Assembly (NCBI GenBank): GCA_020638455.1
Contig: JACKIK010000003.1
Coordinates: 248,001-312,000 of the forward strand
DNA length: 64,000 nt
DNA from: Hyphomonas sp.
GTDB taxonomy: Bacteria; Pseudomonadota; Alphaproteobacteria; Caulobacterales; Hyphomonadaceae
Direction of reading: 5' to 3'
Shown here: piece after piece, positions 34,500 to 43,718 of the stretch
How the letters are laid out: each line of letters starts with the position of its first letter
Position numbering within the stretch: the stretch's first letter is position 1
The notes under the pieces: model-generated
Told to the model about the DNA's origin: nothing
Databases searched by the model: none
Seen by the model: the letters and a program-made list of their open reading frames with translations, nothing else
Translations under genes and position numbers: made by a program

Positions 34500-37400
34500 T
34501 CATTCAGGTTCCTTTGTCTCGATCCCCTTCTCCGAGAGGACTTCCTTGACGACAAAATCGGTCAGCTTCTGCTGGTTTGTGTAGTACTGGCTGGAGCGGA
34601 AAAGCTCTGCCAGGGCCGAGTCGATCGCGATGTTGAATTCGAAGGGCTGGCCGCGGACGATCTGGGCCGTGCTGCCATAGGACACGTCCTTCCGGCTCTT
34701 GCCGGCAAGCTTCAGCGTGATCGTCACCCGGTCGGCCACATTGCCGTCCAGGCCGACCTCCAGGACCGTGAAGTCGAAATCCTTGAGCGCTTCGAACGCC
34801 ATCCGGACATTGGCATCGGACTTTGCCGCCGAGTCGGCCGCATCGCCCAGATAAGCCACCCGGCCACCGCGCGGATCGGCAAACAGGTGTGCATCGGTGA
34901 TCAGGACCTTCGTGCCTTCGAAATCGATCGGGAAACGGCCGGTGACCGTGCCTTCGGCCTCGATCTTCGGCAGCTTCAGTGTGCGGACGAGATCTGCCAG
35001 ATCGATGGCCTTCGCCGTCACCTCGATATGCTGGGTCGGCGCGCCCGGCGTCCAGTGGAACGGGGCGAGCGCCAGTTCTCCGCCCGAGAATGGGAAGGAT
35101 GCCGAGTCCACCGTCAGCCCGTCACTGCCCGCATAGGAGAAGGTGATCTGGCCATCTTCCAGCGGCACGCCGGGATTGAGGCCGCCGATCTGCAGCACCT
35201 GGGACGGCGCGGTGACGAGATCGAACAGATCCGCGAACCGGACATGGCCGTTCACGCCCTGAACGCGCCCGAGACGAGTCGTCTGGAAGCCGAAGTCGGT
35301 GACGGTGATATCCGCCGTTCCGTCGAGCTGGCCGCCATTGATGGCAACATCGGACGCCGCTTCGATCCGCCCGACGGCATCCGTGTAGACCCCACGCAGG
35401 CGTTCCGACAGCATGACCGGCTGCAGGCCACTCTTGCGGAAGTCGAGCGCACGGGTCGTGACGCGCGCCGTGCCATCGAGGCGGAGGACGTTCACATCGA
35501 GTGTGAAGTCTCCGATGGGCGCATTGTTCGATTTCAGCCGGAACGGGCCAGCCGCCTGCAGGCGGCCCTGATCGAGTGTTGCCGTCAGATCCGCAAGCAG
35601 CGGCTGGTACATCGGGTCATCGCGGAAGTCACACACGAGAACGCCGGTGCCCGCGATGTCGCCGGACAGGCCGCCGTCGCCGCTGGTGCCGTCGAAGCTG
35701 ATCTTCGATGCCGAGACTTTTGCCGGAACGAGCGTGCCGCCAAATTCGGTTGCGCCCAGTTCCGCGGTGAGGCGGGGCGATCCGTTCTTCACCGTGGCAA
35801 AGCCGACGCGCGGTGCGGCTCCATCGATCGTCAAGGTACGGCTGCCAATGTCCATCGGCAGGCCAAGTGACGGCGACGTGAGAACAAAGTCGAGTCCGCC
35901 TTTCGACGCCCAGTCGATCGACGCATCGCTGAGCGTCAGCGTGCCGGAGACGGAATTGGAGGTGAATGGCAGGGACAGGTTTCCGAGCCTGAGGCTGCCG
36001 CCGGGGGTTGCGGACCCTGCCTTCACGAAATTCCCGCCTGCCGGGCAGAGGTCCAGCCGGTTCGGCGAGAACGTCACCGCGCCGATGCCGACACCTTTGG
36101 TATCGAAACGGACACAGCGTGTGCCGACCGGCACGGCCTGCCAGCCATGGTCGCCGCGCTCGGCATGAAGCCCGCCGGTCAGGTGGCTGTCGGCAAGATC
36201 GAAGCCGAAGACGTGGCCGGAAAGATCTGCCCGGCCCTCTGCTTCGAAGGCGAGCTCGCCTTCGCCCGAATGGACGGAGAGGGTGGAAAAGTCCGCACCG
36301 AACCGGGCGCCGTCCGCATCCCAGGGCCGGATCACGACGTCGCGGGCCGACAGCTGCAGCCCGTCTGCCCCCTGATGGAATCCGTCGAGCGACAGGGTGG
36401 CCCGTGGGGCGCCGCCACCTGCCAGCGCCATGTCGCCGGAAAGCACAAGACCGTCACCGCCCATCCGGAGCCAGTCCTGCCCGGCCAACGGCTTGATGCT
36501 GAGTGTGAGCCCCGATGCGGCCGTCAGCTGAACCGGCGCGGCGGAGGCAAGGCGCATCTGCCCGTTGTCGCGCTGCAGGTCGATCGCGAGGGAGGTGTCG
36601 AAGCCGGCAAGACCGCGCTGCAGCGCACGGCGCAGGCTGTCTCCGTGTGCTGACAAGGGCGCGGGAAACGACACCGGCTTCAGCAGCTTGTCCGCATAAC
36701 TCTGCGCGAGCGAGGCCTGTGCAAGCCCGATAATTCCGTCGAAACCGAGTGCGCCGTCTTCAGCGCGGCTTGCCGTGCCTTCGGCACTGAGGCGCTCGGC
36801 CTTGCCTTGTGGGCTCGATGCGCCGGTCACCACGACCGAGACCGGTCCTTCGAGCTGTCCGTCCGTGCCGGTCAGGGCCATTTCGGCCTGCACAGCGGAT
36901 GCAGAAAGGTCCTGGCCGGCCAATGAACCGCTATCGACCTGCAGGTCGAGCGACGTCAGGGCACGGAGCAGCGCATCGACCGATCCGCCGGTGAGACGGG
37001 CAAGGCCTGCCTGTCCGCTGATTGCGACATCTTGCAGATCATAGCCGGCCGTGTTGACGGCACCGACCTGCCCTTCCCAGACCAGTTTCACGGGCGCATC
37101 GAGGCTGGACGCGGAGTCCGTCGTGGCTGACAGGCGGGCATTGGAAATGGAAATGCCGTCGGTCTCCGCCTGTTCGAGGACAAGACTGATGTCACCCTGC
37201 AGGCGTCCGTCCTCGGCCGAAACGTCCACCACGCCTTCGGACCATTCGACATGGCCCTCCGGCTGGTCCAGCCGGGCCGGATCGACAGTGAGCGCAAGAT
37301 GGCCGCCACGCGGAAACGGGCCGCTGACCGAAAAGGTGGCGCCGAGGTCTCCGGCCGAGCTGGCGATCAGGATACGGCCATCGCGGATATCGAGATCGGG

Positions 37401-37847
37401 CGACGGCGCGGTGCCGCCCTGCCCCCCGCGCGCCAGTCGCTCCAGCCCGTGGAAGCTGAGCCGGCCGTCCGCCAGCACGCCATGCGCGACGGGTGCATCG
37501 ACGGCGATGCCGGTCAGGCGTGGCTGGAACAGGCCGGGCCATTCGAGCGAAACGCGCACTTCATCTGCTTCGAATGCCGTTTCGCCTTGTCCGTTGACAG
37601 CCAGCGTCCGGAGAGTCGCCCCATCGGAGCCAAGCCGGACAAATTTCCCCGTACAGACGAGCTCACGCGCCTCGCACCAGCCGGCGAGCGCCTGCTCTGC
37701 GACCGATTTACGCAGCACCCAGCCCAGCACGCCCGCCACCAGAACGACCAGCAGGACAGCGATGGCAAGCCGGCGTGCCCAGCGGAACGGCCGTTCTGCC
37801 GCTTCGGCCTCCGCGTCGCTTAAAACCTGGTCATTTGTCGTTTTCAC
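34500..37847 (-). CDS. ydbH: YdbH-family AsmA-like inter-membrane protein
   Basis: This 1115-residue protein has a short cytoplasmic N-terminus and one transmembrane helix (residues about 27-45, RLAIAVLLVVLVAGVLGWVL). The rest is a very long periplasmic region of repeating short beta strands, as expected for AsmA/TamB-type bridges with a hydrophobic groove. The C-terminal quarter contains family-like LPLEDGQITFSYAGSDGLTV and an acidic end. Genetic work in E. coli shows YdbH, TamB and YhdP redundantly carry phospholipids to the outer membrane. It heads the ydbH-ynbE-ydbL set and is divergent from two M23 peptidase genes, with 185 bases between. Confidence 0.88.
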   Translation of the reverse strand: MKTTNDQVLSDAEAEAAERPFRWARRLAIAVLLVVLVAGVLGWVLRKSVAEQALAGWCEARELVCTGKFVRLGSDGATLRTLAVNGQGETAFEADEVRVSLEWPGLFQPRLTGIAVDAPVAHGVLADGRLSFHGLERLARGGQGGTAPSPDLDIRDGRILIASSAGDLGATFSVSGPFPRGGHLALTVDPARLDQPEGHVEWSEGVVDVSAEDGRLQGDISLVLEQAETDGISISNARLSATTDSASSLDAPVKLVWEGQVGAVNTAGYDLQDVAISGQAGLARLTGGSVDALLRALTSLDLQVDSGSLAGQDLSASAVQAEMALTGTDGQLEGPVSVVVTGASSPQGKAERLSAEGTASRAEDGALGFDGIIGLAQASLAQSYADKLLKPVSFPAPLSAHGDSLRRALQRGLAGFDTSLAIDLQRDNGQMRLASAAPVQLTAASGLTLSIKPLAGQDWLRMGGDGLVLSGDMALAGGGAPRATLSLDGFHQGADGLQLSARDVVIRPWDADGARFGADFSTLSVHSGEGELAFEAEGRADLSGHVFGFDLADSHLTGGLHAERGDHGWQAVPVGTRCVRFDTKGVGIGAVTFSPNRLDLCPAGGNFVKAGSATPGGSLRLGNLSLPFTSNSVSGTLTLSDASIDWASKGGLDFVLTSPSLGLPMDIGSRTLTIDGAAPRVGFATVKNGSPRLTAELGATEFGGTLVPAKVSASKISFDGTSGDGGLSGDIAGTGVLVCDFRDDPMYQPLLADLTATLDQGRLQAAGPFRLKSNNAPIGDFTLDVNVLRLDGTARVTTRALDFRKSGLQPVMLSERLRGVYTDAVGRIEAASDVAINGGQLDGTADITVTDFGFQTTRLGRVQGVNGHVRFADLFDLVTAPSQVLQIGGLNPGVPLEDGQITFSYAGSDGLTVDSASFPFSGGELALAPFHWTPGAPTQHIEVTAKAIDLADLVRTLKLPKIEAEGTVTGRFPIDFEGTKVLITDAHLFADPRGGRVAYLGDAADSAAKSDANVRMAFEALKDFDFTVLEVGLDGNVADRVTITLKLAGKSRKDVSYGSTAQIVRGQPFEFNIAIDSALAELFRSSQYYTNQQKLTDFVVKEVLSEKGIETKEPE

Positions 37848-38032
37848 TGAAACACCCGGCTTGCATCCGGCAATATTTGGTTCTTACTTTCATGCCGGAA
37901 CAGGACAGTCCTTTTATTTCGCGTTTCAGGATCATTAACGCAGCAACGCGATAACAATTTGGCAAATGATTGTCCGCCTGCACAAAGATTGCAGGCAGGG
38001 AACCGGGGGTGGCAACAGGAGGGAGGACTTGC

Positions 38033-39409
38033 GTGACGCAAGACGCCCAAAATCCGGCTGAGACGAACGCCCCGGCGCGCCGGCCCCTGTCGCATGGCAT
38101 GAAGAGCCTGATCGCGCTGCTCGTGCTGGGCACGGTATCGGTGGGCATGGGCCTGTTCGCGGCGGGCCCCACCGGCAGCCACGGGCCCGGCACCGCGTCC
38201 GCCGCAACCGCCCCGCCGCCGCTGGCCGTCACCCTGCTGACCGCACCGGACCTTTCCGCGCCCGCAACGCCCGCCACCTATGTGAGCGGCACGCTGAAGC
38301 AGAAGGAAACCCTGACCGGTCTCGTCACGCGCCTTGGCGCACCGGCCAATGAAGCGGCCGCCGCGCTGCAGACCCTGTATGACAAGGAGCTGATCGATCC
38401 GCGCCGTCTGCTGCCGGGCCTCGAGGCCGACGCAGTTCTGGATGACGGGCACCTGCGTGCGCTGACCGTGAAGGCCGAACCCGGCCGCAACCTGTTCATC
38501 AGCCACGACACGAATGGCGACTGGATTGCCGCCGCGCTGAACGCCCGGCTCACCGAAGGCTACCGGCGCGTTGCCGGGCCGATCGACACATCGATCTATG
38601 AAACCGCGCTGAAACTGGGCGCGGGTGACCAGCAGGTCGTCGATTTCGCATCGGTTTTTGCGTACGACATTGATTTCCAGAGAGAGATCCATCCCGGCGA
38701 CTCGTTCGAAATGGTCTACCAGGTCTATACGGACGAGACCGGCACACCGGTGAAGGCCGGAGACCTCGTCTATGCCGGCCTGAACGGTCAGGCGCTGACA
38801 CGCGGCTTCTACCGCTTCACGCCACCGGACGATGGCGAGACCGACTATTTCGACGAGAACGGCGAGAGCGCCACGAAATTCCTGATGAAGACGCCGATCA
38901 ACGGCGCCCGCATCTCCTCCCCCTTCGGCCAGCGCAAGCATCCGATTTCCGGCTATACCCGCCTGCATAAGGGCACCGACTTTGCCGCCCCTACGGGCAC
39001 GCCCGTCTATGCCGCCGGCAATGGCACGGTCGAGTGGGCCGCGCGCCGCGGCGGCTATGGCAACTACATCATCATCCGCCACGCCAATGGCTACAAAACA
39101 GCCTACGGGCACCTGTCGCGCTACGCCAAGGGCCTGCGCAAAGGCAAGCGTGTGCGCCAGGGTGAAATCATCGGCTATGTTGGCTCGACCGGGGCGTCGA
39201 CCGGCCCGCACCTGCATTATGAAGTCTATATCAAGGGCGCGCCGGTCAATGCGATGAAGCTGAAACTGCCGACCGGCCGGAAACTGGCCGAAAGCTCGGA
39301 CGTGATGCCCGCCTTCCTCGCGACGCGTAATGAAATCGACGGAATCCGCGCGCACAAGGGCGCCGGCGTGCTGACTGTCTCGCTGTCCGGCAATCCGCCG
39401 TCACCCTGA
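38033..39409 (+). CDS. M23-family peptidoglycan endopeptidase-like protein, copy 1
   Basis: This 458-residue protein has a transmembrane or signal segment (MKSLIALLVLGTVSVGMGLF, about 23-42) and a proline/alanine linker. An Opacity-associated-A/LysM-like region with TLKQKETLTGLVTRLGAP and a second domain follow. The C-terminal M23 peptidase domain has the zinc ligands in HKGTDFAAPTGTPVYAA (His and Asp) and GPHLHYEVY (HLH), so it should be active on peptide cross-links, like MepM or ShyA. I chose the GTG at 38033, which has an excellent GGAGGGAGG ribosome site. Upstream in-frame codons to 37970 have none. A paralogue follows 141 bases downstream. Confidence 0.9.
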   Translation: MTQDAQNPAETNAPARRPLSHGMKSLIALLVLGTVSVGMGLFAAGPTGSHGPGTASAATAPPPLAVTLLTAPDLSAPATPATYVSGTLKQKETLTGLVTRLGAPANEAAAALQTLYDKELIDPRRLLPGLEADAVLDDGHLRALTVKAEPGRNLFISHDTNGDWIAAALNARLTEGYRRVAGPIDTSIYETALKLGAGDQQVVDFASVFAYDIDFQREIHPGDSFEMVYQVYTDETGTPVKAGDLVYAGLNGQALTRGFYRFTPPDDGETDYFDENGESATKFLMKTPINGARISSPFGQRKHPISGYTRLHKGTDFAAPTGTPVYAAGNGTVEWAARRGGYGNYIIIRHANGYKTAYGHLSRYAKGLRKGKRVRQGEIIGYVGSTGASTGPHLHYEVYIKGAPVNAMKLKLPTGRKLAESSDVMPAFLATRNEIDGIRAHKGAGVLTVSLSGNPPSP

Positions 39410-39550
39410 CGGACGGCTGGGTCGCCCTTGCGGCGAAAGCGCCATCCCTTCGCTTAAAAGGTTAATCTGGCTCGCTTCTTGCTCCTTTCCCGTCCGGGAC
39501 TGGGCCAGCGGCATCTGCCGCCTGTGCCGCTTGACGTGGAGAGATCTGGC

Positions 39551-40912
39551 ATGGGGCGAAAGCACGCAGGGAAGCCCGCGCGCGTCGATCGCCGGCTTGC
39601 GCGCACGCATGCTGCCGAATGGGTCGCCGCGACCAGCGTGATCGCCGGCATGGCCGCCCTGTTCCTGCTGGTGCAGCCGGTGCCGGCCCCGCCCGAACCC
39701 GTTCTCGCGACCGCCCTTGTGGACCTGCGCAGCGAACAGCCGTCACGCCCGATGCTGGAGCGCACCGGCCAGGTCACGCATGGGGCCGATGCCATTGATG
39801 TGCTTGAAGTGCTGGGCGCCTCGCGTGATGAGGCCGGCGCGGCGCTCGACGCGCTGCACGCCAGCGGCCTGATCGACCATAAGCGGCTCCCGGCCGGCAC
39901 GCTGCTGACGGCCTTCTTCGACGAAAGCGGCCCGCCCGGCCATGCCAGGCCGCTCATCTCCGTGTCGCTTCGCCCCGATCCCGTCGCCTCGGTCATGGCC
40001 GTGCGCCAGCCGGACGGGCGTTTTGAGGCAACAAAGCTGAACGCACGGATCTTCCTGCGGCCGAGATTTGCGAGCGGAACCATCCTGACCACCCTACCCG
40101 CTGCCATCCGTCTCAATGGCGGTTCGATCGAGCAAGCCAACCAGTTCACGGCGACCTTCCCGACGCAACGCCCGGACAGGATCGCCCAGCCGGGCGATTC
40201 CTATGAGCTCGCGTTCGAAGCCCGCGAGGATGAGCGCGGCAATTTCCTCGGCATGAACAAGCTGCTCTATGCCGGGTTCGGCGGCCCCGCCGGCACCAGA
40301 CGCTGGTACCGATTCACCCCGGCCGATACCGGCGTCGAGGATTTCTACCGCTCGGACGGTATTTCCTACACCTCGCTGCTGACCCGCTTCCCAATCGGCC
40401 GTGTCCGGATCAATTCAGGGTTCGGTCCGCGCCTTCATCCGGTATCGGGCCGCCCGCACCTGCACAAAGGCGTGGATTTCCATGCACCGGCCGGCTCGGA
40501 AGTCCTCGCCGCCGGCGATGGCGAAATCGACGCCATGGCCTGGGGTGACGGCTATGGCCGCTTCATCCGGATCCGGCATGACGATGGATATGAGACGGTT
40601 TACGCCCATCTCAGCGGTTACGTGGCTGGCCTGCGCCAGGGACAGAAAGTCCACCGTGGCGAGGTGATCGGATATGTCGGCGATACGGGCACGACGACGG
40701 GCCCGCACCTGCACTATGAGATCCGCCGCGAAGGCCGCGCGCTCGATCCGATGTCACTGTACATTCCACCGGCCCGCAACCTGACTGACACGCCCGACAT
40801 CATGCAGGCCTTCCGCAGGCAGATGACTGCTATCGATGCCTTGCACGGCACAACAAAATCGGCGCAATTCACGACTGGAATTGCGCCGACCCTGATTTCG
40901 CAACAGCCTTAG
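39551..40912 (+). CDS. M23-family peptidoglycan endopeptidase-like protein, copy 2
   Basis: This 453-residue protein is a paralogue of the preceding gene with the same order: basic N-terminus, membrane helix (AAEWVAATSVIAGMAALFLL, about 21-41), helical and mixed regions, and a C-terminal M23 domain with HKGVDFHAPAGSEVLAA and GPHLHYEIR. Both zinc-binding motifs are intact. The two copies differ widely outside the peptidase core, so the duplication is old. The ATG at 39551 has GGAGA 7 bases upstream. The last 20 codons contain the clpB terminator hairpin, and the TAG overlaps the stop of convergent clpB by two bases. Confidence 0.9.
   Translation: MGRKHAGKPARVDRRLARTHAAEWVAATSVIAGMAALFLLVQPVPAPPEPVLATALVDLRSEQPSRPMLERTGQVTHGADAIDVLEVLGASRDEAGAALDALHASGLIDHKRLPAGTLLTAFFDESGPPGHARPLISVSLRPDPVASVMAVRQPDGRFEATKLNARIFLRPRFASGTILTTLPAAIRLNGGSIEQANQFTATFPTQRPDRIAQPGDSYELAFEAREDERGNFLGMNKLLYAGFGGPAGTRRWYRFTPADTGVEDFYRSDGISYTSLLTRFPIGRVRINSGFGPRLHPVSGRPHLHKGVDFHAPAGSEVLAAGDGEIDAMAWGDGYGRFIRIRHDDGYETVYAHLSGYVAGLRQGQKVHRGEVIGYVGDTGTTTGPHLHYEIRREGRALDPMSLYIPPARNLTDTPDIMQAFRRQMTAIDALHGTTKSAQFTTGIAPTLISQQP
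40849..40889 (-). terminator. Rho-independent terminator of clpB, located inside the 3' end of an M23 gene
   Basis: On the minus strand, 20 bases after the clpB stop, TCGGCGCAATT and AATTGCGCCGA form a perfect 11-base stem (40859-40869 with 40879-40889) with a 9-base loop. TTTTGTTGTG follows directly. This is a textbook intrinsic terminator for clpB. It is also coding sequence for the convergent M23 peptidase, whose C-terminal residues it dictates. Confidence 0.85.
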
Positions 40913-43524
40913 TTCAACGCGGCAGCGCCTTTCGCGATATCGTTGGGCACGCCATTGATGGAGAGCTGGTCGCCCTCGACGCCGACGCGGATCGTCTCGC
41001 CATCATGGATGCGGCCTTCCAGCAGCAGCCGGGCCAGCGGGTCCTGCAGCTCCTTCTGGATGACGCGCTTCAGCGGACGGGCACCGTAGACCGGGTCATA
41101 GCCACGGGCAGCCAGCCAGTTGCGGGCATCGAGGCTGAGCTCCAGCTTCATCTTGCGATCCTTCAGCAGGCCTTCGAGGCGTTCCATCTGGATATCGACA
41201 ATATGGTCGATCTCGCCGCGGCCGAGGCGCTTGAAGAAGACGATCTCGTCGATCCGGTTGATGAATTCCGGCCGGAAGTGCACACGGATCGCCCCCATCA
41301 CCGCGTCCTTGGCGGCCTGCGAGATGTCACCCTCCTCACCCGAAGCCAGGGCATCGGCGCCGAGGTTCGAAGTCATGATGATGATCGTGTTCTTGAAATC
41401 CACCGTGCGGCCCTGGCCATCGGTCAGGCGGCCGTCGTCCAGCACCTGGAGCAGCGTGTTGAACAGGTCCGGGTGGGCCTTCTCAACCTCGTCGAACAGG
41501 ACGACCTGATAGGGTCGCCGGCGCACGGCTTCTGTGAGCACGCCGCCCTCGTCATAACCGACATAGCCCGGAGGCGCGCCGATCAGTCTGGCTACGGAGT
41601 GTTTCTCCGAGAACTCCGACATGTCGAGCCGCAGGATGGCCGTATCATCGTCGAACATGAATTCGGCGAGTGCCTTGGTCAGCTCCGTCTTGCCAACACC
41701 GGTGGGGCCGACGAACAGGAACGAACCGATGGGGCGGTTCGGGTCCTGCAGGCCGGCACGCGCGCGGCGCACGGCATTCGACACGGCTTCGAGGGCCGGG
41801 TCCTGGCCGACGACCCGCTTGCGCAGGGCGTCTTCCATGTGCAGCAGCTTTTCGCGCTCGCCTTCCATCATCTTGTCGACCGGAATGCCCGTCCACTTCG
41901 AGACGACGGCGGCGATATGCTCGGGCTTCACCACTTCGGAGACCAGGCCGCCGGCGCCGTCCTCGCTGCCTTCGGTTTCCCGGATCAGCTTTTCAAGCTG
42001 CGGGATGGTCGCGAATTTCAGCTCGGACGCTTTGGCAAGATCGCCCTGACGCTGAGCCTCCGCCATGTCGGCATAGGCCCGATCGAGCTGCTCCTTGGCC
42101 GACGCGGCGCCCTTCAGCTTGTCCTTCTCGGCACTCCAAGCCGTCGTCAGTTCGTCGGACCTGGCCTGCAGGCCGCCGATCTCGGCTTCGAGTGTCTTGA
42201 GGCGGTCCTTCGAGGCCGGGTCCTTCTCCTTCTTCAGGGCTTCGGCTTCGATCTTCAGCTGCAGGAGGCGACGGTCGATCTCGTCCAGTTCTTCCGGCTT
42301 GGAGTCGACCTGCATCCGCAGGCGCGAGGCGGCTTCGTCCATCAGGTCGATGGCCTTGTCCGGCAGGAAACGGTCCGTGATGTAGCGGTTCGACAGCGTC
42401 GCGGCGGACACGATGGCGGCATCGGACACGCGCACGCCATGGTGGGCCTCATACCGGCCCTTCAGGCCACGGAGGATCGAGATCGTGTCTTCGACGGTCG
42501 GCTCATCGACAAAGACAGCCATGAAGCGGCGGGCGAGCGCCGGGTCGCCTTCGACATATTTGCGGTATTCGTCGAGCGTGGTTGCGCCGACACAGTGCAG
42601 TTCACCGCGGGCGAGCGCGGGCTTCAGCAGGTTCGACGCATCCATGGCACCATCGGCCTTCCCTGCCCCGACCAGCGTGTGCATCTCGTCGATGAACAGG
42701 ATCACGCCGCCTTCGGCCTGCTGAACTTCGTTCAGCACGGCTTTCAGGCGCTCCTCGAACTCGCCGCGGAACTTCGCACCGGCGATCAGCGCCCCCATAT
42801 CGAGCGCGAGCAGGCGCTTGCCCTTCAGGCTTTCGGGGACGTCGCCATTGACGATACGCAGCGCGAGGCCTTCGGCGATGGCGGTCTTGCCGACGCCCGG
42901 CTCACCGATGAGAACCGGATTGTTCTTGGTCCGGCGCGACAGAACCTGGATCGTGCGGCGGATTTCCTCGTCGCGGCCGATCACCGGATCGAGCTTGCCG
43001 TCGCGCGCATCCTGGGTCAGGTCGCGGGCATATTTCTTGAGGGCTTCGTAGCCTTCCTCGGCATTGGCGCTGTCAGCGGTGCGGCCCTGGCGCAACTGGG
43101 CGATCGCGCCTTCCAGCGCCTTCGCGGTCACGCCGGCATTCTTCAGGACATCAGCTGCCGGATCGCCGGACAGGCCGGCAACGGCCAGCAGGAGGCGCTC
43201 AGTCGTGACGAAGGAATCGCCGGCCTTCTTCGCGCCGGCCTCGGCGTCCTGGAAGAGTTTCGCGCCCGACTGTTCAAGACGCAGACCGGTGTTCGACCCG
43301 GACACTTTCGGCAGCTTGGCAAGCGCCGCATCGACGCCCTGAACGACCAGCTCCGGCCGGCCGCCGCTGGCGCGGATGAGGTTCACGGCCATCTGGTCGC
43401 GATCCTCCAGCATTTCCTTCAGGACATGGGCCGGCGTCAGAACCTGGTGGCCGGCGGCCAGCGCAGCTGTCTGGGTACCCTGAATGATGGCCCGGGCGCG
43501 CTCGGTATATTGCTCAATATTCAT
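40909..43524 (-). CDS. clpB: ATP-dependent disaggregase ClpB
   Basis: ClpB threads aggregated proteins through its hexamer pore and works with DnaK. The 871-residue protein shows the N domain (MNIEQYTERARAIIQGTQ) and the first AAA+ module with Walker A GEPGVGKT (207-214) and ILFIDEMHTLVGAG. The middle coiled-coil domain is about 400-530. The second AAA+ module has GPTGVGKTEL, VVLFDEVEKAHPDLFN and the C-terminal D2-small domain with PVYGARPLKRVIQKELQDPL. No damage is seen. AAAGGGG lies upstream of the ATG. I did not find a convincing heat-shock promoter. The terminator lies at 40849-40889. Confidence 0.98.
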   Translation of the reverse strand: MNIEQYTERARAIIQGTQTAALAAGHQVLTPAHVLKEMLEDRDQMAVNLIRASGGRPELVVQGVDAALAKLPKVSGSNTGLRLEQSGAKLFQDAEAGAKKAGDSFVTTERLLLAVAGLSGDPAADVLKNAGVTAKALEGAIAQLRQGRTADSANAEEGYEALKKYARDLTQDARDGKLDPVIGRDEEIRRTIQVLSRRTKNNPVLIGEPGVGKTAIAEGLALRIVNGDVPESLKGKRLLALDMGALIAGAKFRGEFEERLKAVLNEVQQAEGGVILFIDEMHTLVGAGKADGAMDASNLLKPALARGELHCVGATTLDEYRKYVEGDPALARRFMAVFVDEPTVEDTISILRGLKGRYEAHHGVRVSDAAIVSAATLSNRYITDRFLPDKAIDLMDEAASRLRMQVDSKPEELDEIDRRLLQLKIEAEALKKEKDPASKDRLKTLEAEIGGLQARSDELTTAWSAEKDKLKGAASAKEQLDRAYADMAEAQRQGDLAKASELKFATIPQLEKLIRETEGSEDGAGGLVSEVVKPEHIAAVVSKWTGIPVDKMMEGEREKLLHMEDALRKRVVGQDPALEAVSNAVRRARAGLQDPNRPIGSFLFVGPTGVGKTELTKALAEFMFDDDTAILRLDMSEFSEKHSVARLIGAPPGYVGYDEGGVLTEAVRRRPYQVVLFDEVEKAHPDLFNTLLQVLDDGRLTDGQGRTVDFKNTIIIMTSNLGADALASGEEGDISQAAKDAVMGAIRVHFRPEFINRIDEIVFFKRLGRGEIDHIVDIQMERLEGLLKDRKMKLELSLDARNWLAARGYDPVYGARPLKRVIQKELQDPLARLLLEGRIHDGETIRVGVEGDQLSINGVPNDIAKGAAALN

Positions 43525-43660
43525 GTGTCATCCCCTTTCAAAGGCAGATCGGTCATGGGAGGCCTCGCCCCGCTCAGCGGCAGCACCCTCCCGGCTTGAA
43601 CCTCATGTGGGAAGTGCGCGCGGAGGATGCAACTCCCCTGCGGCGCGATGGTTGCGCGCA

Positions 43661-43700
43661 TGAAAAAACCCGGCGGGCAGGTGCCGCGCCGGGTTTGTTT
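43661..43700 (-). terminator. Terminator behind the DUF4167 gene, symmetric T/A tracts
   Basis: AACCCGGCG (43667-43675) and CGCCGGGTT (43687-43695) form a perfect 9-base stem with an 11-base loop. On the minus strand the stem is followed by TTTTTTCAT and sits 24 bases after the DUF4167 stop. On the plus strand TTTGTTTT follows the other arm, so it could work in both directions, although no plus-strand gene ends here. Confidence 0.8.
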
Positions 43701-43718
43701 TCCGGATCTTGCCGCCGC

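Noticed and set aside
41005..43599. 864-codon open frame on the plus strand opposite clpB
   Set aside because: Antisense shadow of a well-conserved gene; composition (Arg, Gln, His, Asp) reflects reversed codons.
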